In this document: piece by piece, positions 23,000 to 34,176 of the stretch
Position numbering within the stretch: the stretch's first letter is position 1
Layout: the number at the start of each line of letters is the position of its first letter
Assembly: GCA_020310875.1 (NCBI GenBank)
Contig: CM035428.1
Span: 102,302,661 to 102,366,660, forward strand
DNA from: Ceratopteris richardii
Lineage: Eukaryota > Streptophyta > Polypodiopsida > Polypodiales > Pteridaceae
Direction of reading: 5' to 3'
DNA length: 64,000 nt
The notes under the pieces: model-generated
What the model saw: only the letters and a program-made list of their open reading frames with translations
The model's database searches: none
What the model was told of the DNA's origin: nothing
Translations under genes and position numbers: made by a program

Positions 23000-24229
23000 G
23001 GTGGGTGGGCCGGTGCTTGCTTTGATTGCACAAAAGCAACAAAGCTTTTGCATCAAAGTACTCTGAAATAGAAATGAAATGATGCAATGGGGATACAACA
23101 CAAGGCTCCCCTTCTTGAGAGCTCCACGATGATACTCTTGATGTAGAAAACTGATCTCCAGATGCCACACATAGTACTATGCATAGGGCCTACAAAATAC
23201 ACAAAAAAAGAGAGTACACAGGGAGCATGAACACAAATTTCTTAGGTGTTAAAAATGCGATCAAATTTACATTTAGTGGTTGACCACACTACTATATGTT
23301 TTATTAAAGAACATAAAAAAAGTATTCGATGAACATTTGGCCTTTTGCATGACACTAATGGTAGCAAGAGCTCCACCTTCCTTCATTGGTTGCTAGACTC
23401 TTATCAGCTTCTCCGATAGTACTTTGGTGTCACTACTTGTCAATCAACATAACAATCCACTCTTTACGTTGGGACATCTTCACAATCCTCACCTTCTACC
23501 TGCACATTTTTAGCATATATGTGACTACTTACCTCCATGTCCACCTATGCTTCACTTGTATGTTACATTATGCTTCTCTTCTATGAGCACCTATATGCAC
23601 ATGACTTTGTGTTTGCTTCTAACTCTATATTCTACCTCTATGTATCTGGATATACTTTTCTATCTATATCGGTATCAATCCTTATGCACATGGACATGTA
23701 TATCATGATCTGCAGGTTATGTCTCCCTATTTCTGCATGTGTACATCTATGGAAGTGTGTCCCCCCACTTGCTCTTCTATCTTTTTATAAAGAGGTGAAG
23801 ATCCGAGTCCATCGAGCACCTTCAAGACTTTGTCAATTTGTGCCTCCATGTTATACCATCATTATTCAGTGTGTTGCTACAAAGAATTGAAATTTGACAC
23901 TGATGAGATGGTGAGGGAATATGTGTTAGAATTGGCATCCACCTATGATGACATGGTAGGTGAGAAAAAGGTCATGACTAGCAACACAAAGGATGGAATG
24001 TAGTTAAAACTTAAGATGATGGATTTTACCAAACATAGGGGGATCCTAGAGGACCCCCAAAGTTTCAAAAAAAGTGTAAGTGTAAGAATGAAATCCTTGG
24101 AACACTGAGTCTTTAGACTACCAAAACATCAGAGGATCTAATCATCGAAGAACACTAAAAGATTGTAGAATCATTTGGACATCAAAATCACTAGAGGACA
24201 CCAAAATCTTCTGAAGATGAATACAAAAA
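23000..24229. other. Unassigned sequence, with one coding-like stretch
   Basis: No family recognised. Positions 23887-24110 on the plus strand read as a charged, soluble-looking peptide (Phe-Asp-Thr-Asp-Glu-Met-Val-Arg-Glu..) with a single internal stop, which suggests a decayed coding fragment. The minus frame 23170-22835 and plus frames 23386-23890 lack motifs. Confidence 0.35.
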
Positions 24230-24349
24230 CATGCTCTAGTCAGACCCTTTTGTTGAGAATTCCAATTGCTTTGACCTTGCAGGCCAAAGTTCATCTCCAC
24301 GAAGTGACACATCAGGGTTTCTACACTTAGAGACACATCCATAATTGGT
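24230..24349 (+). pseudogene. Older copia RNase H fragment, left part (host of element C)
   Basis: A degenerate reading gives Ser-Asp-x..Ser-x-Ser-Asp-Thr-Ser-Gly-Phe, resembling the start of copia RNase H. The match resumes after element C at 29281 with Leu-Trp-Leu-Arg, so C split this copy. It is weak alone; support comes mainly from the right-hand part. Confidence 0.4.
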
Positions 24350-24354
24350 ATTCT
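24350..24354. repeat. Target-site duplication of element C, left
   Basis: ATTCT, identical to 29276-29280. Confidence 0.9.
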
Positions 24355-24586
24355 TGTTGGAGTTAGACATATGCGGAAGCACGCAAACATCACAAGGAAG
24401 AAGAAAGAGCTTGGATCAGAATGCACAATGCTGAATGTATTACCACTAGAATGTACAAAGATAAGTATCCCATTAGTGCAATAGGTGTATATACAAGCCA
24501 GTGGAAAAAAACCTCCTAAAGAGGGAAAAAAGTGCCCGCCGCGGTCCTATAGTGTTCACACACATCATCACCTAAATATATCAGCA
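24355..24586 (-). repeat. 3' LTR of element C
   Basis: 232 bp. Plus-strand ends TGTTGGAG and TATCAGCA. A purine-tract complement (CCCCCC) follows at 24590-24595. Confidence 0.92.
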
Positions 24587-24659
24587 AATCCCCCCTTGGA
24601 GTGATGTGGTGAACAAGGAGCTAGCACTCATGTATAAGGAAGTGCCAAGCTACGTGGAA

Positions 24660-27600
24660 TCAATCAAAAAAAGGAAGTAAGACCAAACCTTTGCGGAAAG
24701 CTTCAAACTTCTCCCTAGGCAGAGCCTTTGTAAAAAGGTTTGCAATGTTTCATGTGGGCAAATATACCAAGCTACTCTCCCCAATAGAGAACCTCTCCTT
24801 GACATAATGGAAATGCACATCAATTTGCTTGGTGCGAGCATGGAACACAGGGTTCCTCACACCTACTAATGTGCTCTGACTGTCAATGAAGATGGTGGTG
24901 GCAGAAGACAAACCAACACCCAAATCTACCATAAGGCATATGAGCCACACACACTCAATAGTCGCTCTGAAAGTTACCTTATGTTCAGCCTCACAACTCG
25001 AAGTGGTCACAATAGGCTGCTTCTTGCTCAACCAAGATATACATGAGCTACCAAGCATGAAGCAAAAACCGCTAGTGGACACACGAGTGTCAGAGAAACT
25101 AGCCCAATCACTGTCAGAAAAAGCATGCAAATTTGGTGGTAGTGATCACCCCTTGGGTTAAAACAACACAAGTAGTTGGGTACCACTCAAGTAGTGAAAG
25201 ATGCACTTAACCGCCTACCAATGCTTGACACCTAGGCAATGCATAAACCTACTCATCTGTGAGACAAGAAACTAAATATCTAGCCAAGTAATGCATAAGT
25301 AAATCAAGCATCCAATAGCCTAGTGATAGAGAACAACATCAAATGCATCTCTAGCATCATGAAGGCTCAATCGTAAACCTCTCTCCATAGGACTGGCAAT
25401 AGGCTTACAGTCTTCAAGGCCAAAATGCTGCAATAATGTGTCAATATATTTCATTTGAATGTGTCAATATATTTCATTTGACACAAAGTCATTCCACCAT
25501 CAACTTGCATAAACTGAATGCCAAATAGTGATGCAAATGCCCTAAATCGTACATCTCAAATGAGGCATGGAAATCAGCCTTAAAATCAGAAATATGCATG
25601 TCATGAGGACGAGTAAGCAGCATGTCATCAACATATACCACAATGATCAAAAGCACATAACTAGCATGCTTAAAATATAAGGTTCTTTCTATTGGACTTT
25701 TCTCAAAACCATGTGCATTCAGATAGGCATGTATCTTTTCATACCAAGCATGTGGTGCTTGCTTTAAACCATATAATGCCTTCTTTGACCTACACACCTG
25801 GTTTTCATGCTCTTTCTGCACAAAGCCATAGGGCTGAAAAACATACACTTCTTCATGCAAGTCACCATTCAAAAATGTTGTTTTAATGTCCAACTAATGT
25901 ACATTCCAACCATGATGAGCTGCAAGTGCACAGATGCTACGAACAGTAGTCATTCGGCAAGTAGGAGAAAAGGTTTCATTAAAAGCAATGCCTCTTTTCT
26001 GTGCATAACCCTTTGCATCAAGCCTAGCCTTATACCTGTCAATTGTTCCATCAAGTTTATGCTTTAGCTTGTATACCCACTTAGTGCTAATGGCCTTCTT
26101 GCCAGGAGGCAAGTCACATAAAGACCATGTACCATTTTTCATGATAGCACATATTCAGATTGCATTGCAACCATCCAATGTTTTGAATTTTCTACTTCAT
26201 CAAATGAAACAGGTTCACTCTCATAACAGAGACTAGAGGTAGCCACTATGAGAGCCTGAATGAGTACGATATGACAGAGGTGCATCTAATTTCCTGTCAC
26301 GCAAAGTCTACACCAGCCATTTTGGCATAGTTTTTGCCTGCTTGATATCAACTTTCTCATCAACAAGTGCATCATGTAAATCTACATCAGAAATGGAATG
26401 ATTTGCATCATCACATGAACCCTACAAAGGCTGAGAAGTTGCCTCATTAGGACTAGCACTAGACTATCCACCTATAAAAAGAGGCAGCAAAGTATCATAC
26501 ATGTCTTTGGATCTAACACATGTCTCCTTAGTACATGAAAGTAAGGGTTGAATAGCATCTTCTACAAAAACAACATGAGCACTAACCAGAATGCATTTAT
26601 TCAGTGGATGATACAGACGATAGCCTTTGCTTTCACAACTGTGCCTGACAAAAATACTTATTATTGCTTTATCATCCAATTTTCTACGATGGAGTGGTAG
26701 ACTACAACACTTTAGTGGGACACCTGTTTAGTACATATGTTGCACACATGACAGCCTCAAGCCAAAAACTATGTGGTAAAGCATGACTCTTGACCATACA
26801 CCTCGACATCTCCATGAGTGACATGTTCTTCCATTCAGCAACCCCATTCTATTGAGGTTTATATAGCACTGTACATTGATGTTCTATCCCATGTTCAGCT
26901 AGAAATGCATTAAAGTTAGAAGACATATATTCCCCCCATCGATCAGAATGGAGGGTGCCTACTTTACATGTTGAGAGATTCTCAGCCAAAACCAGAAACT
27001 TTTTGAAGCACATAAAAAATTATGACTTTGCCTTCAATAGATATACCCATGCATGCTTGAAAAAATCATTTATGAAAGTAACGAAGTAAAGATAGTTCCC
27101 AAAAGAAAGTGTCTGCATAGGACCACAGACATCATTATGTACAAGCTGCAATTTCTAAGTTGCCCAAACTAAACCATCTTTTGGAAATGAGAAATGTTGC
27201 ATTTTTTCCAAAATATAGCCTTCACAAACATGTTTTCTAGGTGCCTCAAGTTTGGGCTAAGAGGACACCATTTTAGATTTTTGTAGGCATAGCAAACTAG
27301 CAAAATTAAGATGCTCAAAGCATGCATGCCAAAGCTTTGCATCTGACATAGCCTGAGAATCATGTACTGCACATGCCAAATCATTTACAGATCTTTTATA
27401 GTATATGAGCTTATACCGCCCATGACATAAAATTGCAGAAGCAATAATGATGTCGCCATTTGACAGATCATGAACTGTACACCCATCATCAACAAATTTC
27501 ACAACCAAGCCAATCTTGGCTAATGCAAAAACTGATAACAGATTTTTCTTGATCCCTGGCACAAACAAAGCATCTTACAAATTGAAAATAATACCATCAG

Positions 27601-28784
27601 TAGTAGTCAAAATGATCTTACCAACTCCCATAACAGGATAAGAGGAGTTGTTGGTACATGTAACAATTTTCTCTGTAGGGGCAGGCTCAAGTGAAGAGAA
27701 GAAATTAAGCTATGAGGTAATATGTTTGGTCACCCCAGTATCAAAGTACCAAAAATCTGAGTCTACTGTAGACATGCACTATTCATGAGAAGATGGGTCA
27801 AAATTGCAAACAGTAGTAAATGCCCATTCTTCATTCTACACAAGATTAGCAGACTATGTTTTCGGTGTAGAGCCCTCTACAACAACCATTTCGGCCTCTT
27901 TCTTCTTTGCCTCTTTAGCAACCAGTTTTGGACAGCTCTTAATGACATGATCATTTGCTTTATAGTATTTGCAAAAAAAAAAATTCTTTTCTTATTTCTT
28001 CTCATCTTTGTCTTCCTTCTTCGAATGTGTAGCATTTGTAGATTTCTGCTTACTAATAGAAGAGCTCCATTTACCTTTGCCCTTCTGACTAGCCAGGAAA
28101 ACTTGATCTACAACACGCATGATGGACCTATTCTACCTAGACTGATCTTCCTACAATAGAACAGAGACTAACTCCTCAAACGACAAGGCATTTGGATTGC
28201 TTTTCATCATCAAACGAAGAGTAGAAGCAGAACTCTTATATGAGGCAAGAAGACCATTTAGAATGGTCTGCACAAGTGGGCTATCTGATATAACTTCATC
28301 AGCAAAAATCAACCGTTCTTTCAAATCCTTGATCTTTGTGAGAAAATTGTCCATAGAATCACCTTCATTCATGTGCTCACTCTCCAATTGTTTTCGAAGG
28401 TAATCAACACGAGCCTCATTCCTAGCATGGTACAATGTGGTAAGTGTATCCCAAGAATCCTTAGTTGTTTTGCAAGAGTGAATGTGAGGAATAATGGCAC
28501 ATTTGACAAACAAAACTATCAAAGCATGTGCGTGAGCATCTCTGTCATCCCAACAAATTTTCTATGTACTAGATGTAACAAAAACAGTAGCTCCAACAGG
28601 AATCTGTAGAATATCATCATCTTCGACACCATCCCCATCAACTCCAGCACGTGTATTTGCAGTACCTATATTCGCAAGTGTAGCAAGATGTCTTTTAAGA
28701 CCCTACACAATACAATGGGTAATTTGTACCATGCAACTTATCCTCAATAGCCAACATACGAAATACATCACTGCTTTCATCCAT
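24660..28784 (-). pseudogene. Element C gag-pol polyprotein, decayed
   Basis: The start codon lies at 28784 (ATGGATGAAAGCAGTGATG). Domains in minus-strand order: gag with a UBN2-like helical region (28522-28151); zinc knuckle (about 27980-27920, disrupted); protease and linker (27568-27257); integrase (about 27384-26680). RT follows, with Gly-Thr-Trp..Trp-Val-Tyr-Lys-Leu (26142-25894) and an intact Tyr-Val-Asp-Asp near 25630. RNase H (25130-24750) keeps SDSDWAS, CEAEHK and DSQS. Many stops and frameshifts are present. An amber codon (complement at 25320-25322) lies at the RT/RNase H junction, at the same codon as in element B. It is a non-functional relative of B. Confidence 0.92.
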
Positions 28785-29041
28785 GGCCACTAACTAAAAT
28801 ACCTTGATGCAGAAAATCATTGTATCTAAAAAAGTTGAACAGAACTACCCAAACGAGTTCTACTAGACCTGTAGCAGACTTCGAGACGCTTATACTGGCA
28901 AACTATAACTGGTATATATCTTCGACACAAAAAGACAAAATAGCCTACATAAGCATTGCAATAGTGCATTCGGAGGCCAAAATGAGCTCAAATCATGATT
29001 TCGGCATTGTCTACTCCTCTCTGGTTACAGTCTCAGAACTT

Positions 29042-29053
29042 GGTCTGATACCA
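29042..29053 (-). promoter_or_regulatory. Primer-binding site of element C
   Basis: The minus strand reads TGGTATCAGACC, one base from the canonical TGGTATCAGAGC. Confidence 0.8.
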
Positions 29054-29275
29054 TTAGACATCTATGGAAGCACACGAATAGCACAAGGAAGAAGAAGAAG
29101 CTTCGAGCGCAACACACAATGTTGAATGTATTACCACTAGAATGTAGAAAGATAAGTAGCCCATTAAGGCAATAGGGGTATATACAAGCCGGGGGAAAAA
29201 ACCTCCTAAAGAGGGAAAAAAGTGCCCCAGCAGTCCTAGAGTGTTCACACACATCACTACCTAAATATATCAGCA
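29054..29275 (-). repeat. 5' LTR of element C, missing its last 10 bp
   Basis: Matches the family LTR from its first base. The sequence TGTTGGAG plus the 2-bp spacer next to the primer site is deleted. Confidence 0.88.
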
Positions 29276-29280
29276 ATTCT

Positions 29281-29740
29281 TTATGGCTCAGATTCTTTGT
29301 CATTTGTTAATTTCAAGGATCCCAACATTCCATGCTCTTACAAAGCATATTGAGTGCACTAGCAATATGTTATGGAAAGACTATCTATAGTAGAGATCAA
29401 TTTTGATTATCTTTCTAGATAATAACTTAGTGGGCCTTTTTACAAAGGCTCTATCTCATGATATGTTTGAATATTCTCACAATGCTTTGGGATTAGTCCC
29501 TTTTGTGGATTGCTCTTATTCCACATAACTTGGTATCTCCTTATACATTAGTTTTAACTCTTTGTTAGCTGCATCACTCCCAACAAGCATTTGATAGCAT
29601 ATTTTGGTAGTAATGTATGGATGCACTTAAGACTATTCATACACTCTTTTGTTTTTCCTCTTTAGGAGTTTCCCCCATAGCTTGTATATATTCCCATATC
29701 CAAAGGGAACTTTCTCTCTTTACATTCCACATGCATCCAA
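29281..29740 (+). pseudogene. Older copia RNase H end and diverged 3' LTR (host of element C)
   Basis: Positions 29281-29545 read, across stops, as the C-terminus of copia RNase H: Leu-Trp-Leu-Arg, Arg-x-Pro-Thr-Phe-His-Ala-Leu-Thr-Lys-His-Ile-Glu, Leu-Phe-Thr-Lys-Ala-Leu and LGLVPFVD. The purine tract is degraded (CACTCCCAACAAG). From about 29588 the sequence follows the family LTR: TTGATAGCATATTTTGGTAG, then CCTCTTTAGGAG and CTTGTATATA. This is a plus-strand copy much older than B or C. Element C inserted into it, and its left part is at 24230-24349. Confidence 0.75.
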
Positions 29741-29744
29741 TCAC

Positions 29745-29960
29745 TCCAAGAGCATTTACAAGCTCTATGATCTTTGATATGTACACATTGATTGATTTAC
29801 AAACTTTCTTCCTAAGGCTATTTAGCTCATTCGCAAGTTGAATTCTCCTTGCTTTTGTACTCATCAAGTACAACTTTCAAGTATCTCCATATCTTCTTAC
29901 TTGCATTCAAATATTGGATATGGCCAATCATGCACCTAGAGATTGAGAACAATAGAAAAC
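29745..29960 (-). pseudogene. Copia gag (UBN2-like) fragment
   Basis: The minus strand reads Lys-Lys-Ile-Trp-Arg-Tyr-Leu, then Ala-Arg-Arg-Ile-Gln-Leu-Ala-Asn-Glu-Leu-Asn-Ser-Leu, then Ile-x-x-Tyr-Ile-Ser-Lys-Ile-Ile-Glu-Leu-Val-Asn-Ala-Leu. This pattern (bulky Trp, an Arg-x-x-Leu-x-x-Glu-Leu helix, then a Lys-Ile-x-Glu-Leu helix) is typical of the gag domain of plant copia elements. One frame break occurs near 29870. It differs from the gag of the B family, so it comes from another copia lineage. Confidence 0.6.
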
Positions 29961-31989
29961 TAAAAATTTGGAAATGTATACAAGCAAATAAATGGGAGGA
30001 CATGCGAAATCAAGAACCACCCTTCTAGGAACACTTTCAAGAACCTCCATTAGTAGACAATGTAGATCTCATATGCATCAATCAAACTCGACTTTGAGTC
30101 AGATATTGTAGGAAGTCTATGATCCTTATCTAGATACTTATGAATACTTGAAGGGAATTATGAGTGTCATAAAATCACCATGATATGAGCTAAGAAGAAA
30201 TTCAAATCCAATGGATGCATGGAAAAGCCCTATAAGAAAATATCTCAGGTCCAAGAACGAAGACCACGATTGCAAAAGAAGCATTCTCTAGAGGATGTTG
30301 CTTTAAACATAATTTTAGTTCCTATCAACTGATTGGGAGAAGTGAGTGAAGGTGAAAAAGGAATAGACTTCTCCGAATGGAATGGAATGGCATTACAACA
30401 AACGTAATGATCTATTCAAGAGAAAATTTAGGAATAACAACCACTAAATTGTGGAAAAAGGATGAGGGAAACTGGCCATAAGATTAACTACGATGAAATT
30501 TACAACTAGAGGATGGGAGTATATCGTTTAGAGGCCATTCTCCACATGTGTGAAGTTTGAGAAGACCTTAGCAATCTTCCAATTTGATAAAACTAGTAAC
30601 TACAAGATGCTTTTAGGGTAAAATCTACTAAACGTTGTACAAGATTGGGGTAGAAAGTTCTATAATTGCACCATGTAGGAGTAACTACAAGAGTCCATTT
30701 ACGTGATACACCTAGATATACATTTGTCTTTTGTAATGGAATTCCATCCACAATGAAAATCAGGATGATGATTCCACTTCTTGCATATACATCTTGATGA
30801 TCATGGACAAAGACATCTGAACAAAGAGGGGTTTTCTCATCTACTATGAGAAACTTATATAGAATCAACATGTAGTAAACACCTGCTTCTATGTATGTAT
30901 GTTTGCATAATAGGATTATATAAACACATATAAACTTGTTTCAAAAAGTCTTTTCCAACCTTAATAATCTTGGGAGTACTTTTAGATCTACTTTCTATTT
31001 AATTAAATAGCATCATTTTGTTGTCTCTATCCTTCCAAGTACTACTTGGTTGACAAGAGTATGGGATGCATGAGTTCTCCTTGTGTTGTGTCTTTGGAGA
31101 TTACTCTTCATGTCAAAGGTCCTTGTGTGTGCTTGTGGATACTTCTAGGATCTATGAAAATTATACAGGTACTGCAATTATTAATAATTACAACAAATGT
31201 ACGTGCCTCATATACTCTCCTAGTGTCAAATAGGAGGGGACTATTAGAAAATATGAGGAAACTTGCACTAGTGAGCTCAACCTGTAGGTTAAACACACAA
31301 AAATAAGCGATCAAAGTTTGGCAAAAAGTTAGTCAAACTAGTAAAAAAAAAGGTCAAAATGTGGATAAAATATTATTAAGTAATATTTTAGAGCTCAATG
31401 AGAGATATCCAAACTTATATAGCACTTATGGTTTTGGGTTAAACATCGTGGTTAAATGCCAAATGCTAATTCTTAGATTTAGTTTGAAAAGCACATTAAA
31501 TATTGAAAAACAAACTATGAAACATGTCAACTGTCTAGTAGATCTTGTCAATATAATCCGATGGCCAAGATTAAGCCACGTGGGATATTTAAAGGCATGC
31601 GAAATGCTTTATTAGAGCTTGCAAAATAAAGAAGCCCTAATGGTTCTCTGTAAAAAATATATATAATAACAATGTTTATTTGATATTTTTTTCATGAAAC
31701 ACAAAATTCTATATAAACAATCAATTGTATACACAAGATCATCACTCTTAGGAGCTCTTATCATGATCTAATTTTGGGGGTGGTGTTTCTTCAACCTGGA
31801 GCAGGTGCAGGTGTGTTTCTTCCTCATCTTCAAGGTGTGCAATAGAGGTTACCTTCTTAGTTGTGAGTATTTTGAATATACTTACATCTTTCTCATGTTC
31901 TATGTGATCTTCATATTTTCTCTATTTTCCTTTATCTTTATATCTTTTGTGGGCCTAGAAACAAAAAAGAACCGATTATGATTAGATTC
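29961..31989. other. Unassigned AT-rich sequence
   Basis: Only short ORFs (minus 30593-30871, plus 31046-31306, plus 31361-31615) with no recognised motif. Probably old, decayed repeat DNA. Confidence 0.4.
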
Positions 31990-32057
31990 TTGACATGCAG
32001 AATGTGTTGACATGTTGAATGTGTTGACATGCACAATGTGTTGGCATGCACAATGTG
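31990..32057. repeat. 17-bp minisatellite, four units
   Basis: TTGACATGCAGAATGTG and three close variants run head to tail at 31990, 32007, 32024 and 32041. A looser continuation with TGAATG(T/C) motifs reaches about 32140. Confidence 0.85.
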
Positions 32058-32140
32058 TTGAATAAGATAACATGCTAAAATGTGCTATTGCACTGAATGC
32101 ACTATCAAATTGAATGTGCTATCACATTGAATGCACCAAT

Positions 32141-32879
32141 GAATATCACGTGCATTAATAGAGAGTTGATGGATGTCGCTTATATTCCCAGATACTAAGC
32201 CTTGACCGTCGTGGATAGTGAACCATCTTCAATCTATAAAGACTGAATGGAGAAGGCTTGTGACCAAACTACTTGGTGAAGTGAACCTTTGATGTCAAAG
32301 AGATTGGGAGATACCCCAAAGAATTTCCAAAATCTCATTAAGCCTGTACCAAAGTTCTCAAAAACTTTGTTCATGGAAATACTCATCGTAATATTTTCTT
32401 TATATTGTGGTGATTGCCCTCCAAATATTCCTTCCACTATTCTTTGCCTTTACAGTTTCTTATACTCGACCCGACACATGGTTTTTACCATGTTGGCTGA
32501 TTTTTTACCTCATTAGACCGTATGCCAGTAGCACCATGGTTTTTTGGTTCTTTCAACTTGGCTAGAGCCATATAGAGGTTTCCCACTTTGGAGTCACTTC
32601 ATGAGGCTGAGGAACTAATACTATCTAAAATAATTCCCCTTTCCTTCACATGATCTTTTTCTCATGTATCCACCCTTACCTCCAATCATCATAATCTACT
32701 TCTCATTTCTTGAACCCCTACATGGGACACGGAAGAGTAAGGAGAAGATAACTCTGGGAGTAAACTCTTCTGTCTCTAAGTATTGAACCACTTTTTCCTC
32801 TGCTTCTCTCTTCAAATACTCTCTTTAAATACATATCTCTTTGTTTAAAACTTTAAATTTTAATTCTTTTCCCATAAAA
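32141..32879. other. Unassigned, probably interior of a minus-strand gypsy relic
   Basis: It lies between protease (above 32880) and the minisatellite. No RT motif was found. The minus ORF 32234-32437 (67 aa) has no known domain. Confidence 0.35.
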
Positions 32880-33440
32880 TGTTCTGCAAATTCTAAAATG
32901 TGACAATGGTGACATTTATTGACTTCATTAATTGTATACTTGAGATTAGCTTACAAGAATGAGATCCAATTAAAAGACTATTCTTGTATCACTTTAGCCA
33001 TAGGCGTGCAACAAGTAAATTATAATCAACTTGTGATCCTATAAGTTGCAAGATTGTAAAATTTAACTTGAAACGCACTCCATACATACTAACTAGAACG
33101 TCCCTAATGATCCTTAAGTGCTACACTCGGGACTGGTCAACCATTGAAACAAAGAAGAATTCAGGTTTCACATTTCTCTAGCCTAGCTAGTTACATATAT
33201 TAAGGGCAACAATATTTACACCATGTCCACCATCAATGAGTATTTTGTTAATTAATTTTTTTACATACTAGACTATGATTAGCGTTGCTTCATGATCTAC
33301 AAATCCCACTTCTATGTAAGCTAAATAATTTTTTGAACTCATGAAAAGTTTTTCTTCTAGCTACTTTAGTAGTTTTTGACTGAAAATTGGACGTGGGGAC
33401 AATAATTCACCTAAAGGAATGTGCATAGGTACCTCAAATG
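32880..33440 (-). pseudogene. Ty3/gypsy aspartic protease relic (split by element B)
   Basis: The minus strand reads Asn-Lys-Ile-Leu-Ile-Asp-Gly-Gly-His-Gly-Val-Asn-Ile at about 33260-33220, a retropepsin-type active-site region in which the usual D-S/T-G is D-G-G. About 50 residues on, Val-Arg-Phe-Lys-Leu-Asn-Phe and Tyr-Asn-Leu-Leu-Val-Ala-Arg-Leu-Trp-Leu match the flap-to-C-terminal pattern ending in LLGRPWL in plant gypsy proteases. Several stops interrupt it. The expected upstream gag lies on the far side of element B (38755-39520), so B split this element. Confidence 0.55.
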
Positions 33441-33586
33441 CAGTATTAATTGTCTTCAAACCAAATTCTTGTTTAGTCAAGGGCCTTGGGTATAGTCGAG
33501 GATAGTTTGCAGTTGAACTTTGATATGCTCTAGAACAGACTCTAGGAAGCCTTTGATATGGTCCAAAATAGCAAATGGTGGGACTT

Positions 33587-33591
33587 TGAGG
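33587..33591. repeat. Target-site duplication of element B, left
   Basis: TGAGG, identical to 38750-38754. Confidence 0.97.
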
Positions 33592-33821
33592 TGTTGATAT
33601 ATTTAGGTAGTGATGTGCGTGAACACTCTAGGATTGCCGGGGCACTTTTTTCCCTCTTTAGGAGGTTTTTTTCCCCCGGCTTGTATATACGCCTATTGCC
33701 CTAATGGGCTACTTATCTTTGTACATTCTCTAGTAATACATTCAGTCTTGTGTGTTGTGCTCCAAGCTTCTTCTTCTTCCTTGTGCTGTTCGCGTGCTTC
33801 CGCAGACGTCTAACTCCAACA
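33592..33821 (+). repeat. 5' LTR of element B
   Basis: 230 bp. A TATA-like TGTATATAC at 33682-33690 marks the probable promoter; TTCTTCTTCTTCC follows near the R/U5 region. Confidence 0.97.
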
Positions 33822-33823
33822 AT

Positions 33824-33835
33824 TGGTATCAGAGC
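33824..33835 (+). promoter_or_regulatory. Initiator tRNA-Met primer-binding site of element B
   Basis: TGGTATCAGAGC, two bases after the 5' LTR. Confidence 0.97.
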
Positions 33836-34176
33836 AGGTCGTCGCTTCTTCTAGGGCGCCGTCGACACTCCTCCGTTTGCAGTCTCAGATTCGCACGAAA
33901 TTTGGTGAGCATACTCAGGGTGTTTCCGAGATCAAAACATCTTTGCTCTGTGGTGCCAAAATCGCGATCTGAGCTCGTTTCGGCCTCCGAACGCACTATC
34001 GCAGCGCTTGTGCAGGCTATTTCATCCTTCTGTGCCAAAGGTATATACCAGTTTCTGTTCGTCAGTTTAAGCGTCTCGAAGTCTGCTACAGGTCTAGCAG
34101 AACTCGTTTGGGCAGTTCCGTTCAACTTTTTTAGATACAGTCAATTTTCTGCATCAAGGTATTTTAGTCACCGGCC

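Larger units (their letters stand above)
24355..29275 (-). mobile_element. Ty1/copia element C (230-bp-LTR family), defective
   Basis: LTRs lie at 24355-24586 (3' LTR) and 29054-29275 (5' LTR). A perfect 5-bp TSD, ATTCT, lies at 24350-24354 and 29276-29280. The element is in the same family as B and reads on the minus strand. The 5' LTR lacks the 10 bases next to the primer site (29042-29053). The internal region is colinear with B through all domains but carries many stops and small indels, so it is older than B. It sits inside an older copia RNase H in the opposite orientation. Confidence 0.95.
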
